From positions 1-64,000 of the forward strand of contig BQKZ01002391.1 of NCBI GenBank assembly GCA_036244855.1: 64,000 bases of DNA. Reading direction: 5' to 3'. Below the pieces are notes generated by a model. It was not told the DNA's origin. It ran no database searches and saw only the letters and a program-made list of their open reading frames with translations. Below are positions 14,501 to 29,500 of the stretch, one piece after another. Source of the DNA: Temnopleurus reevesii. Taxonomy: Eukaryota > Echinodermata > Echinoidea > Temnopleuroida > Temnopleuridae. Position numbers and translations under genes: made by a program. Positions within the stretch are counted from its first letter, which is position 1; each line of letters starts with the position of its first letter.

Positions 14501-17500
14501 CATGGGATGGGATGATTGTGTTTCAGTTTGTAAAACCTGAATGGTTTTCCTGCATAATGAGATCTTTAAACATGAAATTTATCTAAATATTTTTTCTCAA
14601 GCTTTTCTGAGACTCAACATTTTTGGGGGGTAAAACAGAAAAGACTCATCAAAAAGGTCTGTTTCAAAATAGAACACCAATAAAACTATACTGTCAGTAA
14701 TATAAGAAATACCCCTGTAATATTTTTTCAACTCTATATGTGTTACTGATTTTCAATATTAATTACAAACATGCAAGCCATTATAAGGCTATCATATTTT
14801 CTTCATGAGAGTAACACCGATAGTTTTTTTTATGAATTTTAAGCATGTTGACAAAAATTGGCAAGCAAGAATAATGCTAACCTAAGAAGGGTTAGAATAA
14901 AAAGAAGAATCCTTTCATCAGATTCAACATGAGATCCATCATGGAGAACAATTGTACTAGACTGATGAAGGCAACGCAATAGCCTGCTATAGCGTTCGAG
15001 TGCTGGCAGCAATCCAAGCAAACAATTGAATAGGGGTCCACTGTGGTCATCTTCCTAAGCAGAGGGATGATGCTATTTATAACACTATCCACCATTTACA
15101 TTAGATTAGATATAAATATATAAATGTTAAAGGTGTCATGATGCAAGTGTTCTGTGACAATGTTACCTATAACTACAAACCCAAGCATCTGAGAAAAGAT
15201 TTTTAAAGGTATGAACTTCTGATTAGTCTTGAAACATAGGGTAATAATTTATGTGCTCATAATGTGTTTGGAGCCTTATACTGGTTCATCAGGGAATACT
15301 GCATCACAATTTCAGTATGTTATATATAGATGATATTGTCTAAATCGTTTTTTTCTGTATTTGGTATCTAATTATGCTATCACTAATATTATGTCTTGTA
15401 CAATTTACCTTCTAATGCCAAAAGAATTTATGGACTTAAAAAAAAATTATACTATGCAGCATTTCACTGTTTTTCAATATTATCTATTGAAATCTTCAAT
15501 TAAGAAGACCAAGATAACTGGTGTAAAGATGAAGCACATATATATCAATTGACTTACTGCAGTATTCTGTAGTACATGGGGCCTGTAACATAAAAGATGC
15601 GTTTAAACTTACGATAAATATCAATCGTAAGTCTATGGCAAAATGTTTACCATAAAGATACCATTGATTATCAATCTATTGTACCTTCTTTATGTTACAG
15701 GCCCCATTTTTACAGTACTTATTGAACCATATTGAATTGGATTAAACGGACTTAAAGCATCAAATCTATGATCGATAACAGTGGTGTGAGGAAAAAGCTT
15801 TCATCATACAAAGCTTTGATGTGGCGAGTATAATAATTTGCCATCCCAAAACTTTGTGTGATAAAAAATTCCTACGTGATGAGCTACAACCATCACTTGA
15901 TTATACTGACCTTGTCCATGTGGTATATAGATTGTGATTCTTCTTCTCCAGGAAGCCTTCTTTGATGACAGTCTGGCACTGGGTCAGTGTGCCTCTGAAG
16001 TCTGCCTGAGATAGCACCCGACCAGTCGCTGTCGACTTGTTCTGCTCAACGATCAGGTGTAGCAATCTGCAGATCTGTAGCAGTTTGTTGATGAAATAAT
16101 TGGAGGAAGACATTTTGAGATAAAGCAGCTTTTAGCTCCTATGGAGAAGGTAGTTGATGCAAGGTCAGGCTTGCCTCATGTCAGGCATGCCTTGTGAATC
16201 CTTTACACCTCCTGAATCAACTGTTGGTGGTATTATCATACAGATAAATTGTACAATGGTCCATACATCAGCAACTAAGGTTCAAATCAGAATAGAGCTG
16301 TCCAATTTATCTCCATTATAAAAGATGGTGAGGATCCAAGCGCATGGATATTCGATCCATTATCATCCATGAATTAAAAACCTCTAATATCATCATAATG
16401 CTTGCCATTCCTTTGACTAAAACATGATGCAAAGTTTGATCTTGACAGCAAAGTCTGAATACTTTCCAATAAAGTCAATAATGCTTGTTCACAGTAGAGG
16501 CACACACAATCTGCAAACTATGGCATTGCCTCCCACAGCCGCTCCTCAATGCCAAACTCTCCTTGACGATCATATCAGAGCTTGACACCCATTGCTTTCA
16601 AGAGTGATTAACCATTACATCAACAGCTTGGATGAAGGCAAAGCGCTCCAAGGAGGGATTCCCTTGCCAGACAATGCTAAGTCTTAGTAAGTGCTTAAGT
16701 TTGTTAGGAATAAAGTCAAAGGAAATCATTCCCCCTCTCTCTTTCACCCCTCCTGCCATATAAACGCCTTGGTGTGGAGGCGGCTAATGCAGCTTAAAGA
16801 GTGCACATCTGAGAGAGGTTTTTTGATAAGTTAGGTGCACAAAGGTGTCTGGTGGTTGAGCATATGACGGATGTCTACGCCCATTCCAACTCAAATGTCA
16901 AAGGTTGTTAACCATTGAATGCTGCCTCCATGCACGCTACAATCATACCCATATCTACACCAGTTATCAACTGAATGTCTTCATTGCCATGGTGATGCGA
17001 GAATGTGATGAAACTTTCATCCAAGCCTGACGATGACAGCATCCAGGGGTTGTCGTCATCCTAGGAGGGTGGTTGCGACCTTTGCTGAACCTTGAGGCTC
17101 TTGCACTTCAAGAACATCAGGGGAAAAAACCTTCCTATCAACCAATGATCATGGTAGAATCAATGAAATACATCAGCACGCAGCGTGTGACGCATTACAA
17201 AAACCAAAGTTCCAATCCTATTGTTTGGAGATGATGAATAGATCTGCTTGGTAAACCAAAGGAGGTTGTGGATGCATTCCAAAATATTCTTGAACTTTTC
17301 CATATTTTCCCTTCGTATTGAATTCTGTTAAATACACAACATCATCAATCTAGGGACGATCCAGTTCTAGGCACGATCCAAAGTGCAATTGGTTCAATCA
17401 CAAACTTGTCTGGTAAAAAAGCAATGTCATGAAGATCTGGATGGATGCAACGTATGTGTGGATACCCTAGCATCTGTTAAAGCATTGATGCCTGACATAT

Positions 17501-20500
17501 TAACCAATTATATAAAATCAGCCAATTGAATTCTAGTAGAATAGTTGTTTATAGTAATGAACCATAAGAGATGAGAGAATTGATGCAATTGCAGATAACT
17601 GGGTTTTCAGATAATTACAGTCTCTACTAATAAATCAGCCCATGCCTAGAAAGAAATTCAATTGTTTTTTTTAAGCTAGGAAATCAAATTATTCTTTAAA
17701 ACATTACCACTGGGAAACACTTGGAAGCAGATTGATGAATAGCAAGAATATGTTTATATCTTCTATTCAAGCCTGATGAAGAATGTTGCACACATAGAAA
17801 TCAGAGAAATTCAAAATTCAGAGTAAATGAACATAAATGCATCTCATCAAAGGTAGTAATAGTAAACCAAGGGTAAAATATACATTGCTTTTCTCATAAT
17901 GAAGTGATATTAGCCTAGAGTTTGTTCAGACGATTGGCTTAAAGTCTGCACTTCATCCGTACACAAGGTTAATCTCATCCAATAAAAATCCTGTTTTGGT
18001 GCACAAAGATAAGATGTTGAGTCCACTATCCACACCTTCACGACCTACTTCACCCCAAACGGGTCAACAACGTCCCAAACCAAACCAAGAGGACACAAAT
18101 AGACCCCCTCATATGTAGACGCTGGACAAACACTGACTGTAAGACGAGGAAATCATCTTGCTCCCTAGATACTATCAACTATCCTCTCATCATTGCCTCG
18201 CTCCATCACCACCGGCTGATTAGAGCATGGAAGGAGAGAAAGGAAGCAAAGAAAATGCTTGCCCGGATTACTAGGGTCATGTTAGTGCAGCGTCTTCGTC
18301 CTCCGGCAGACACGCATCTCGGGACGTCATGATGATAGCTTGATGCTTTGACCCGCTAATCACAACTGTGATGTTACTAATTTTCATTAGGTGGAGCGAG
18401 TTTCCTTACTAGGTTAGGCATGGTTGTATTCATTGAGTCGTAGGTGCAATCAAGCTGATGAAGGTAATTCAACGAGAAAGCTTACACGCTTGAAACAGGT
18501 TAGATAAACTAGCATGTTTTCAGCTGATAACGCAAAGACAGTTAATACTAAATGCCTTAAAATTTTGAGAAACTAATGGGGCAATTGCAAATTTTACAGA
18601 TGAGACGTTACACAGATCTGATGAAATTTTTCTTAACTTAAATCATTTTTAAAGTATCTTAGGGATCAATTCATTGATTAATTCATTGATAATTGTATGA
18701 ATCTATTCAATCATTTGTTTGCTCATCTCATCGATTATGGGCTCTTCCATCCAAGGTTTGAAATATCATGCAATCATTATCTATTTAATTCAAGTATTAC
18801 ATTTGCCATCAAAAACATAAATGAGACAAAGTCACATTTCTCAATAGCTCTTAACCTTTGAGTAATTGGACTGGAATTATTAAGCAGCTTTAATTGAACA
18901 GCTACCCTAAAAGAAAAGAAGATTCCGAGTGTCAAACTTACCTTTTCTTTTTCTTCTAATGTATCTGCTTCTAATTCATATTCATGATGATCCTTGAAGT
19001 AGATGAAAAACCTTAACCCTTCCTGAAAAGAGAGAAAACAATAAAATTGAAAAGCTAGTAAATAAAATACGAAAATAACAAAACTTATGAAGAAGTAATT
19101 CACAACAAGATTGACTAAATATAAGAGTTTGTGGCAACGATGACCTCTAAAACACACACAATCTTTCTCTTTCCTTCTCTCTCTCACTCTCTCTCTCTCT
19201 CTCTCTTTCTCTCACTCTCCTTTTTTTCTCTCTCTCTACATTCATTCAAAATAGGATTTAAAGTAGTTTTTATAAATAGAAACAAATCCTGATATAAAAA
19301 AAGATTATTAATTGCACTTGGATTACAAATCAAATTTGCTCTATATACAAAAATATCTAGAAATCAATTGCTCACATGTAAATAATTTCAGATAATTTCA
19401 CAAAGACAATTTGGATTCACTAAAGATGTTTTTGAAAGACTTTTGCTTCAGTTGTCTTGGGATAAACATAATATATTTGATATGATTTGCATCTTTATTT
19501 GAATGTGCACAAATGTAGTCCGCTGGGCAAATTATCAGTATTAGTAAGAATAACCAGTTTAATAATTAAATGTTTCTTCATATTTCCTATTGAAAATGAT
19601 ACAGGCTTTCACTGAACATTCATTTCATTCATTTTGCAAACGAATTATACAATATCAATCACAAATCTTATGGACAGCAGTGGTCGGACAGGGACTTCCT
19701 AAAGTCAATTTTAAGGAAAATAAAAATATTTATGAACAAAAAATACAAAACATATTCTAAGCTCTGAATCTAGAAAAGATACAGATAAATACTGCATAAG
19801 GTACAACTTATCACAATAAATCAAGATAAGTATGATAAATTTGATATCAAATATTTTTAGAATTAACAGCTGCAGCAAGTCAAGATAGATCTGGTACTGA
19901 CAAACTTCGAACACCAGATGGGGCTATATCTCTACTGATACTCCGACCATGGAGTGTATTCTGTTTGTGTTGTTAGAAGCAATACTTTGAGTGAGCAGGG
20001 AGATGTTTTAAGAAGTTTATATAAAAGTTCTAATATATATAGCATGATTAAAATTGTACGAATGGGAAAAGCAAAAATATGACTTAAAGACAATAAGTAC
20101 AATTATTATGATGATTGATAACTTTTTGGTGAGAGGCAAATTTTTCTCACTTTTTTTAAAGAAAAGAATACAAGAACAACAAAGACTAGTTCATCTTCAT
20201 ATCATCCTGTGAGGCCATCCTATAAGAAATTTTGACAAGCACATAGTTCAAATCATAGTTTGTAAAGAATACAATTTATACTTCTGCATGTTAAAAAAGC
20301 GGATTTGCAAATCTATATACACTAAATAAAGGAGCATATCATAGAGTTCAGATGTTATCAATAATGTTGACCGGGTTTTCACAAAGTGACAGTTAACAAA
20401 AGGGTAATTTTTACAATTTAACCATAACGATTTCGTGCAAAGTTACCCTTTTGGTAACCGTCACTTCATATACGTGTATTGAAACATATTCTTCTGTAGA

Positions 20501-23500
20501 ATTAACATGAATTTTGATAGGATGCTCTTTGGCTTGTTCCTCTGTCGGGATTTCCTTGTATTCATGAAACAATTCCCCTTGGCTACCGTCACTTCATGAA
20601 ATCCTGGCCGATGTGATTGAAATGTGTGCGACAGACATTTCACGGATCGATTGAAGTTGTTACTGGCATCAATTGAGAGTGAGCCATCTGTTGGCAACTA
20701 TATCTCATGCATCTAATTCTATCAAGCAAATTAGATGTAGAAACTCAATGATCAAATTATCTGACTCATGAAGAGCAAACTTTGGAGATGAGAGATGTTT
20801 CTACTTTGGAAATATCATGTAGTTCTCAGGATTCCGATAAATTCCTGGATCACTTTGATTTTATTGATTCTTTTTAACCGATTGCATGTAATATTTTAGA
20901 TGGATCAATCAGAGAACATGATATCTTCCCACAATGCACTAGAAAGAATGTACTTGTCAATTAGTGGTAAGCATTGTGCGTTAAACGTTCTGCCTCATAA
21001 ATAGGCTATATTTTTTTTCTTGTTCCTATTATATTTTGGAAATACAACGACATAGTTCTTAAGTCTTTTTAATCACTGATACAAAGATAATGAAAACATT
21101 CAATATTTTTCACAACAATCCTCTGAAAAGACATCCTTTTACGAAGGATAAAAATACTTACATCTTTAGGCCTATAATTCTATTTTCAAAATGCATGCTT
21201 TTTGTAATTCTAAAACCAAAAGTTTTAGGTATTTCAGATCAACAAAGAACAGTTTCAAATCACTTTCAAATCAATTTTCTTTCAATCATTTCAACCTTAA
21301 GAATATTCGATTCACTTCAGTGTTCAAAAACTTATCTGTGGCTTCTTTCCAACACTCATCATAGTCTCCGCAGGGCTGTTAAGTCCTCTAAGCTCTTTAA
21401 ATCCTGGTATGACGTCATAGTTTGCAGGGTGTTGGGGAATTAATTAGGATCACTACACTCATCATGAAATATCACATGATTTTATATTACGATGGAGAAA
21501 CTTTACTACAGGACTTTCAGTCATATCAATGTACAGAACAGGTCAATGTTGATTCTTATAAATTACACTAAAAGATTATAAAGCTCAGAGCAGGCTTGTA
21601 ACAATTGTTAAAATACTGGGTTCCATTGCTGTTCCATGAATTGTGATATATGATTTTGACCTGTACTGAAATTGCTAGTCTGTAGTTAATGACGAAGTTG
21701 TCATAACCATAACCATAGTTGTTGTTTCTTAAAATTTTTCAATAATATCTTGTATATATTGTTAGTAACTATATCCACAGATCCTAACATTACAGCACAG
21801 TAGAATATATCCATATATATACTGACTGTGCTATAAATAATCTAATTATTATCATTATCAATCATTCTAAGTTTTATGCAATGGGCCTCAGGTATGTCTA
21901 CATCTAACTAAGATAATTAAGGTAAAGAGGTCACATTGTTTAGGGTAATGCAGGTTGATTATAAAATGGACTGGTGTATAAGGATAGAACATTATACGGA
22001 AATTCATGCAATTAAAACATTTTAAGAGTAAATAAATATATACATTTGAGGAGAACATTGCACTTTTAAATGGTAAAGAGCAATGGGACAAATTTGTCTT
22101 AAATCCCATTTATTAGTTGTATGAGGCGAGCTGTGTCTTAAATCCCATTTAATAGTTGTGAGAGCTTGTCTTAAATCCCACTTATTAGTTGTGAGAACCA
22201 TAACAATCAACCTACAAAAAGTGATAATATGGTCATAATAAAAATGAACAAATAATAAAAGTTTTTTGATGAATATGACTGAAAGATACATAACGGAAAA
22301 ACAGAGAGAGAGAGGGGACAGGGAAATAATTTAATCAAACATAAAATTGTAAAATTTAACCTCAAATTCAAAGTTTAAAAACAAACAAAAGTTTGATAAG
22401 AAAAAAAGGCCAAAGCCTGAAAGTTTTATTTTTATCAAGTCTTTGCATTATATGCAAGTTTTGTTCCCATAACCTGTCATATAGCAGAATTTGCAATCCC
22501 AGGATCCTCCCATTGTGGGCTGAATCTACATGGTGGGTCTTTTTAGGAATGACCTGTTCATCTAAGCTACCTCTAAAAGACATTACAACCAGGACTTCCT
22601 GTCTGAGAAGCCAGGGGTCTTAGTATGGAGGTCATATAATAGCCGGAAGAAAGGGGTTAATTAGACATGGAAGGGGGTAGCAGATACCCCCTGTCTAACA
22701 AACCTGTACTCTTTTAGTTGAGTGTCTCGCAAAAACTAGCATGGTGGATGTTGGATGATTTTTTTATATCGATAGACCAATTTAAAACATTAATACATTG
22801 ATATTGACAACTGAGGCATTGAAAAGGTTTAAAATTTACTACCCTTGCACTCTTTCTTTAAGAATTTCATCTGCATGTTTTGTAAACTTCATATCTTCTA
22901 GTCAGTAACAGACTGCATTCTATCATAATTTTTTTGTTAAATTCAGAGACTTCTCCGTGAAACAGGTAAATTTTCTTTACTTTATTGTCTCATGTTGTTT
23001 CCTAAAACATAATAAAAATGATACCAGTATGCTTTGCAACAGTTAAATTCCCAATTCCCCTCCAAGTATGAGGGCCTCCTTTCACATCATAGCTATTCTA
23101 TTTCTGCCATGTCACTGTGTGCCCAATATATCATGCCGCCTGATGAGTGATTCTTCTGTTTTCCAGTTCTGTTTAGAGTTGTCAAGTTCATTGTATTTGC
23201 ACATTTTTACTTCTTCTTTTTTTTAGCTGATGAGATGTAGTACATACAAATACTGTTCTTCAACAGTACGTTCTTAAAAAAGCCTGCTGAGTCTGTATGC
23301 TAAAGCTTCATATTTTTTTTTCAAATAAGATGGCAACTTACCTATTTAAATTGGACCAAAAATAAGACACTTTAGCTAATATAAGATACATTGTCTTTAC
23401 CACATAAATAATAGACAGAAACTGTATTGCCATTTACTCATTAAACTGTCAGAATCAGAAGATAATAAAATAAAATTACAAATTAATAGATAATTAATAA

Positions 23501-26500
23501 TTACATTTTGATTTGTAGGCACTGGTTTTCATGGTCACACTATAAGGCTTTCGGATGTGAACCAAGAATGACCCAACACACCTGTTTTCTTTTTCTCTTT
23601 TGTTCTCTCTCTCTATTTCTCTTTCTCTCTCTCTCTATCTCTCTATCTCTCTATCTCTCTCTATCTCTCTATCTCTCTGTCTCTCTATCTCTCTATCCCT
23701 TCCTGGCCCATGTCTAGACATTCAAACTCTCACACTTTCATACTTGACCTTTCATTGGTATAATTAAAATATAATTAAAACCATGAATATTTATAGCTTA
23801 CCTCACTCTCATAGTCTGTTACAATGGCGAAGCTAAACTTTCTATTCAAGTTGCCCTTCTGAATGTTACACAGCTGACATGCCTGGAAGTCAATCTGAAA
23901 CAAAATAGACAAGAAAATGGGTAAGTTCATGGACTTATCTGAATAAAAGCAACCACTTAATGATGGATGAGAAATCTTCCTTCAGGGAGTTTGTAGCTTA
24001 TTTGGTTGTTGTTGTTGTTGTTATTGTTGAGTTTTGTTTGCAATTGTATTGTGCATTATTAAGTTAAAAAAACAAAAACATATTAGGTTTTTATGTTTAA
24101 AACCAGTAATGTCCATGTTTGGAACTACTACTCTGGTGAATATGCAATTTAGGGGTGTGAAATACTGTCTGAGAAAAAAATCTGAAATGCTTAAAAAAAA
24201 TGTTGAACTTGACAGGCTGAAACGTTGAGTTTTCCTTGAGGGAAAAATGAAATCAGATACAAATCTGAGATTTCACACCTTCGTCAATACCGCCTCGTAG
24301 AGAGTTGCGAAGTATGTTCTTTATTTGTACACACCTAAGGCCTAACATGATATTCGGGGCAATTTCTAGAGATACATGCATCTAATTTTATTTCTCAATC
24401 ATTCAATCATTGTAGTATTTCAAAGTCCCAATAAATAGTCAATGAATATTACAGAATATTTGTATCATTATTTGCTTATCCTAGATGATTCAGTACTTTT
24501 CCTACAAAAATCACATGAGAAAAATATGCTTTGCCAAACTGCCCATTTTAATTCAATCAACACAATTTTATTTGGCAATTGAGGATAAAGTGTTGTTTTG
24601 GGAGAGTCATGATGCTGCATTTAGCATCCAACCAGACATTCAACTTGGCATACCTATCCACATTGCTTCTGGCAAAGGTCAAAGCATTGCTGCTGGGTAT
24701 TTTCATAGGGAATATTCTGACTTTGTCCAGTTGGTACTTCTACCATGGTACTGCTTTTGCTGAAAACCAGGGGCCATTTGCACAAAATGGACTTAACTAT
24801 CCTCTTCTTGCTAAGATGTCTTGACTTCTTGTACCACCCTCTGAACACAGATACAAATGTGTATGTGTATTTGTTAAGAGGTGGCACAAGAAGTTAAAAT
24901 GTCTTAGCAAGAAGATGATAGCCAAGACCATTTCATGCAATTCGCCCAAGATGCACATTCATCATGAGTTGAAGTGCTATGAAATCATACGAGAAATTTA
25001 AAGATATACCAGCATAAAATGATAATATCAATAATCAATCTATTTCATCTTTAGTAGGATCATTCTGCCAATGTCCGGTATAGGTATTTAAAACAATTTC
25101 AAATATACACATTCAAATGGATATGTCAACATAATATGCTCAAGGCTGATTCAATATTGATATTTTAGTATAACAATATAAAATATTTCAACAAGTAGGG
25201 GTGAATACCCTTACACAAGGTAGCCTATGACTCTATCAACGTGGTCTTGAATCTGGGATTACATTACGAACTCTTTTCTACTTGTAGAGCTACCCTGTCT
25301 TACTGATATCTTAATCTAAATACCTTGGATATTGCATATGTTCATGTAACATGATCAAACATTCAATCAACATATTCATTGTATTCCACCAGCTCTCATA
25401 TGGAGCAGAAACATGGACAACAGCCAAAAAAGATGGAGAAAAAAACATACCTATTGAGATGGCCATTAAGATAATTTATTAAGTTATGAAGAAGAACACA
25501 GTTAGAAATCAAGACATGAGAATGAAGACCACAGTTTAGTATAATATAATACAAAACATAAATTCAAAATAATATATATGTGTAGGGCAGGTAGAAAAAA
25601 GAACTGATGCCAGACAGACACATAAACTAACAGATTGTACCAATAGACAAAGGGTGACATTAAGGAATATGGTGGTGTCACATGGAAGAAACTGGCACAA
25701 GGTAGAAAGAGATGGAAATTGATGAGGAGGCCTTCCTTCAGCAGTGGAGTGAAATAGGCTAGTTAGACATGTGATCATATTTCAAAATTGATGATATCTA
25801 GTAATGCATGATTTCAAATACAAATTAGGGTCGTCTTTGAGATATTTATAGGTTTACGGAAAACTCTACGCCCAACTCCTTTTTTCAAGTGCGATTCAGC
25901 ACTAGAGGTTATCATGGAGTGCAGGAAAGTTTTTAAGTATTTCATAGAGAACAGCTTTCCCCACACAGAGCAGGTTATGGCTTTCTCCATGGATCAATAT
26001 TTATGCAATTATGTAGTCACCAAATTCATTTTGTTAGATGATTTTGCATTTAATGCTAATCCTGAACTAACATCAAAGTAGACTTTACTACAAGAGGTCA
26101 ATGACTAATGATCCCACCCTCTCTGCTGTTAGCGATAAGATTAATTGTATCCACAACTTAAGTAGACTCTCCCCTGCACGCATCAAAGTTTCTAAGGGAG
26201 GTGGTCAATGTTCATGTATTTATGACACTATTAAAAAGGAAAGTTTAAGAAGGATTTAAGATCAAACGTGGAAAAGGGTAAAAAAATTGTGTTAATTTTA
26301 CATATTAGGTGCAAATTCAGAGGGGCTAGAAGGTACAGACTATCCTCCACAAGAAACACAAGAAGACAAAATAGGCACATTAATATAAAGATGTGCAATG
26401 AAAAATGACTACTTCACATAAACTAACAGATTTCACTCATTGAAATGTGCTTTCCTGAATGGAATCATACATTTCCTCCAGTGTTAACGTTTTCTACAAA

Positions 26501-29500
26501 TATAATTTCTTTCTCCTTTCCCCTTGCTTAATTCATGACTTTTAAAAACAAAAAAATTGAAGAAATATGAGGAAAAGTTGCGTGATCATTTGCACACTAT
26601 AGATCAATGAAATATTCCTATTATCATCTTTACTGCTTAATGAAGTTGAATTAAAGAAAGATTGTTGACAGTGGAATCATGTGACAAATTATTGCTTAAT
26701 ATTAAATTATACAATAATGAACTAGATTACATTTAATTTTCAACGTTTTTACAGAGTCTAATGAAGTGAAGGGATCTGCTAAAAAGCAATTGCTTATAAT
26801 GTGCAGAACCCTCAAAAGATTAAAACAGATAGTATGAACTTGAAAACAAATGGATTATGGAAGTGTTTTGCATTAAACAAAAATATTTACTTTGGATAAG
26901 TATTAAAGATTGGACATGAAAAAACACTTGCTCACTCCACTTAAGAAAAATCTCCAGATGTAAAGAATTGATTATAATAGTTGCTGCAATGAAAGCTCAA
27001 AATCTCAGCAACCATAATCTTCATGCACTATTTGTTAGAGGTTGCTAAATAAAAAATATAACTGTTGTACTAAAAGACGGCAAAGAAATCATTAGAGATA
27101 AAATCAAATCCTGATGAAAATGTGTTATACATTTTTAACATCATGATGGTTCCATGTAACATCTTGTAAGATGTCATGGCAACAGCGGAAAAACAAATTG
27201 TAAATATAAGAGACAGACATAACCATACTTTCGATCTTCTGATAGAATCTCCTTTTACATTTATCTCGATCAAGTGGTTTCTATAGTAAGGCTCACACTT
27301 AAGGTTTAAAAAACTACAACAGAAATGCAACGCGAAGGCACGTTGAATAATTTGACTTTGCATTGAACATATAAGCTTCCGTCTAGGAATTTGTTGAAAA
27401 AAATTGCACTGTCGCTATGAATTAAGACAAGAGTGAAGTAATTTCCGTATTGAAATGTATTTTAAGTGTTTAAATTATGTTTCTATCTTTGTAAATATCA
27501 GTTTTGTCTGGCTTGTCTTAAATCTATGGACCCCAAGGAAAAACAAATGCTGATAGGGTGTTATATAGCTAACTAAAACAAGATATAAAGTATATATCCA
27601 TAAAATGAAGTGGGCCATGGGACAATAGATTCATACGCTGTGTATTGAACAGTGCAGAAACAGCGCAGATACAACAATTAGAACCATAACAAAGTAGCAT
27701 TGGATCGGCGTTAAGTTTACGGATTATATCTTGTTCTTAGTAAAAAAAAAAAAAATAATAATAATAATAAAAAAACACAATAATAATAAATAAATAAATA
27801 AATAAATAAAAATAAAAAATGAACAGTTTTGTATATGAAAATTTAGCCATCAATACTGAAATTGAATTGAATGTCAACAGTTCAAGTTTGAGTTCAAGTT
27901 CAAGTTTAAGTGCATGAGGTTTTTGGTCTTAACAATTTCTAATAAATGGGTGCATGCTTAAGGCACAATATTTTTTCATCCATAATGTATGTGTAGCTAG
28001 GATTCTGAAAGGGTTGCTTTCACAACCTGCCTCGACAGCCATGCACCCATATATAATTTAAACAATATCTTGGTGCCAACATGTCTGTCCATAAAAGGAA
28101 ATATAAAATGTCTGAGAATAATCAAATTACCTTTCACTCTTTTATACCCCCTCTTTCTTGATATCACAGGAACTCCTTCCATCCACGCTAAAAATTTAGC
28201 TAACTGTTCATACAAATGAAATACGGTACTTCGTAGACATACACAATTTGTTATTTGATGAAGGAAAGAATAAAATAATCAAGTCTGGCATCTCTGTTAC
28301 TACCATTATTTAATACATAATTCAGAAAATTGTTAAGGATTCCAGGTTTTAAAACATACCATGCTGAGGAAAGTTAAAATCGGCACATTTATAGTTTTTC
28401 TAACATAATTCATTACACAATACACATACATTGCAAGGCGAGGATCATATTTGACCATTTCTAGCCATACATTTCCTAAAGATAAAATCATATAATGTGA
28501 ATGAAACCTCTAGTTTCTAAAGCCCCTTATATTCCCCTTCTCCCTCTGCCGCAGTGTCCAGGCATTGAATGTGAGTTTAAAGCTTTCCTTCCTGTCATAT
28601 TACATGAAGCTACCTTCTCTATGGACAAACCTCTTTTTAGTTTCACTTAACTGAATGCTAAGGTGTCTTTTTTTTGTGCTTTTCCAGAAAACATATCTTT
28701 TGAAGAACATAGCAAGAATTTAAAACACAATTCAATTTTTAATTCATTGTAAATAATAAAATAATTGAAGATTTGATGACCATTTATTGACTTGATTACA
28801 GCTCACAATGCTTTGATTACCTCTTATTACTAAAAAATCTAGGAACAACAGGAACACCATATCCATTGTTCTGAGTTTCTATAGTGTACCAGGCAACAAA
28901 GAATTCTCAATTGCATTGTGCAAAACTCTTTATAGAAACTTGTAAAATTAAAAGTGCAATTGTTAATCATACCTAATGGCAACTTGCAATCATCTGTAAT
29001 TTTCTACAGCAAGAATTAATTAATTTTAAACAGGCACTTTGTCAGCTCTAATTGTGTCTATGAAATGAATTATCTATCCTTCAACTGAAATGTTTGCAAT
29101 TGCAAAAAAATCAACATATGGGGCAAAAAGTGAAAACAATGAATGCTTAATATGTCTTTATATTCTGATAAAAGAGGATTGTGGTAGACCCTATGAACTC
29201 TCAGTTTTAAGGCCTTGCTCCAAGGTTTCATTTCCCCCTTCCCTGTTTTAAAACCTCTCCCTACAAGCTGCGTTCATACACGGCTTCATAAGAACTCATG
29301 GCAGGCACTAAACAATAAATTGGAAAAAATCAACGATATAACATCTTTATCTTACCCCTAATTAAACCATTAAAACATATAGCCACTAATGTAGCTTAGA
29401 AGCAATTCCTGTTAGCATTTTGCAATAAAATGACCCTAACATCACAGCGCAGAACAGTATATCCACGGGGACTGTGCTACATGAATTATTGAAGTATTTT

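Larger units (their letters stand above)
8621..15910. other. Intron between exons E and F
   Basis: 7290 bp. Contains hairpin elements at 9333-9443 and 15578-15705. Positions 9880-10560 have a somewhat higher GC content and a chance-length open frame on the minus strand, but I see no domain or splice support. 10.6-15.5 kb is AT-rich with nothing recognised. Confidence 0.75.
19023..23801. other. Intron between exons C and D
   Basis: 4779 bp. Holds CT microsatellites (19163-19238, 23586-23700), a foldback element (20376-20601) and a small minisatellite (22094-22197). The remainder is AT-rich without recognised features. Confidence 0.8.

Noticed and set aside
18777..19187. 136-codon minus-strand frame as a single exon
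   Set aside because: Only the 81 bp of exon D inside it fit the gene; the rest is intron read-through.
21090..21443. 117-codon plus-strand open frame
   Set aside because: Lys/Asn/Phe/Ile-rich composition expected from AT-rich DNA, no motif, no splice or promoter context.
23508..23717. Leu/Ser-rich frame
   Set aside because: Produced by the CT microsatellite.
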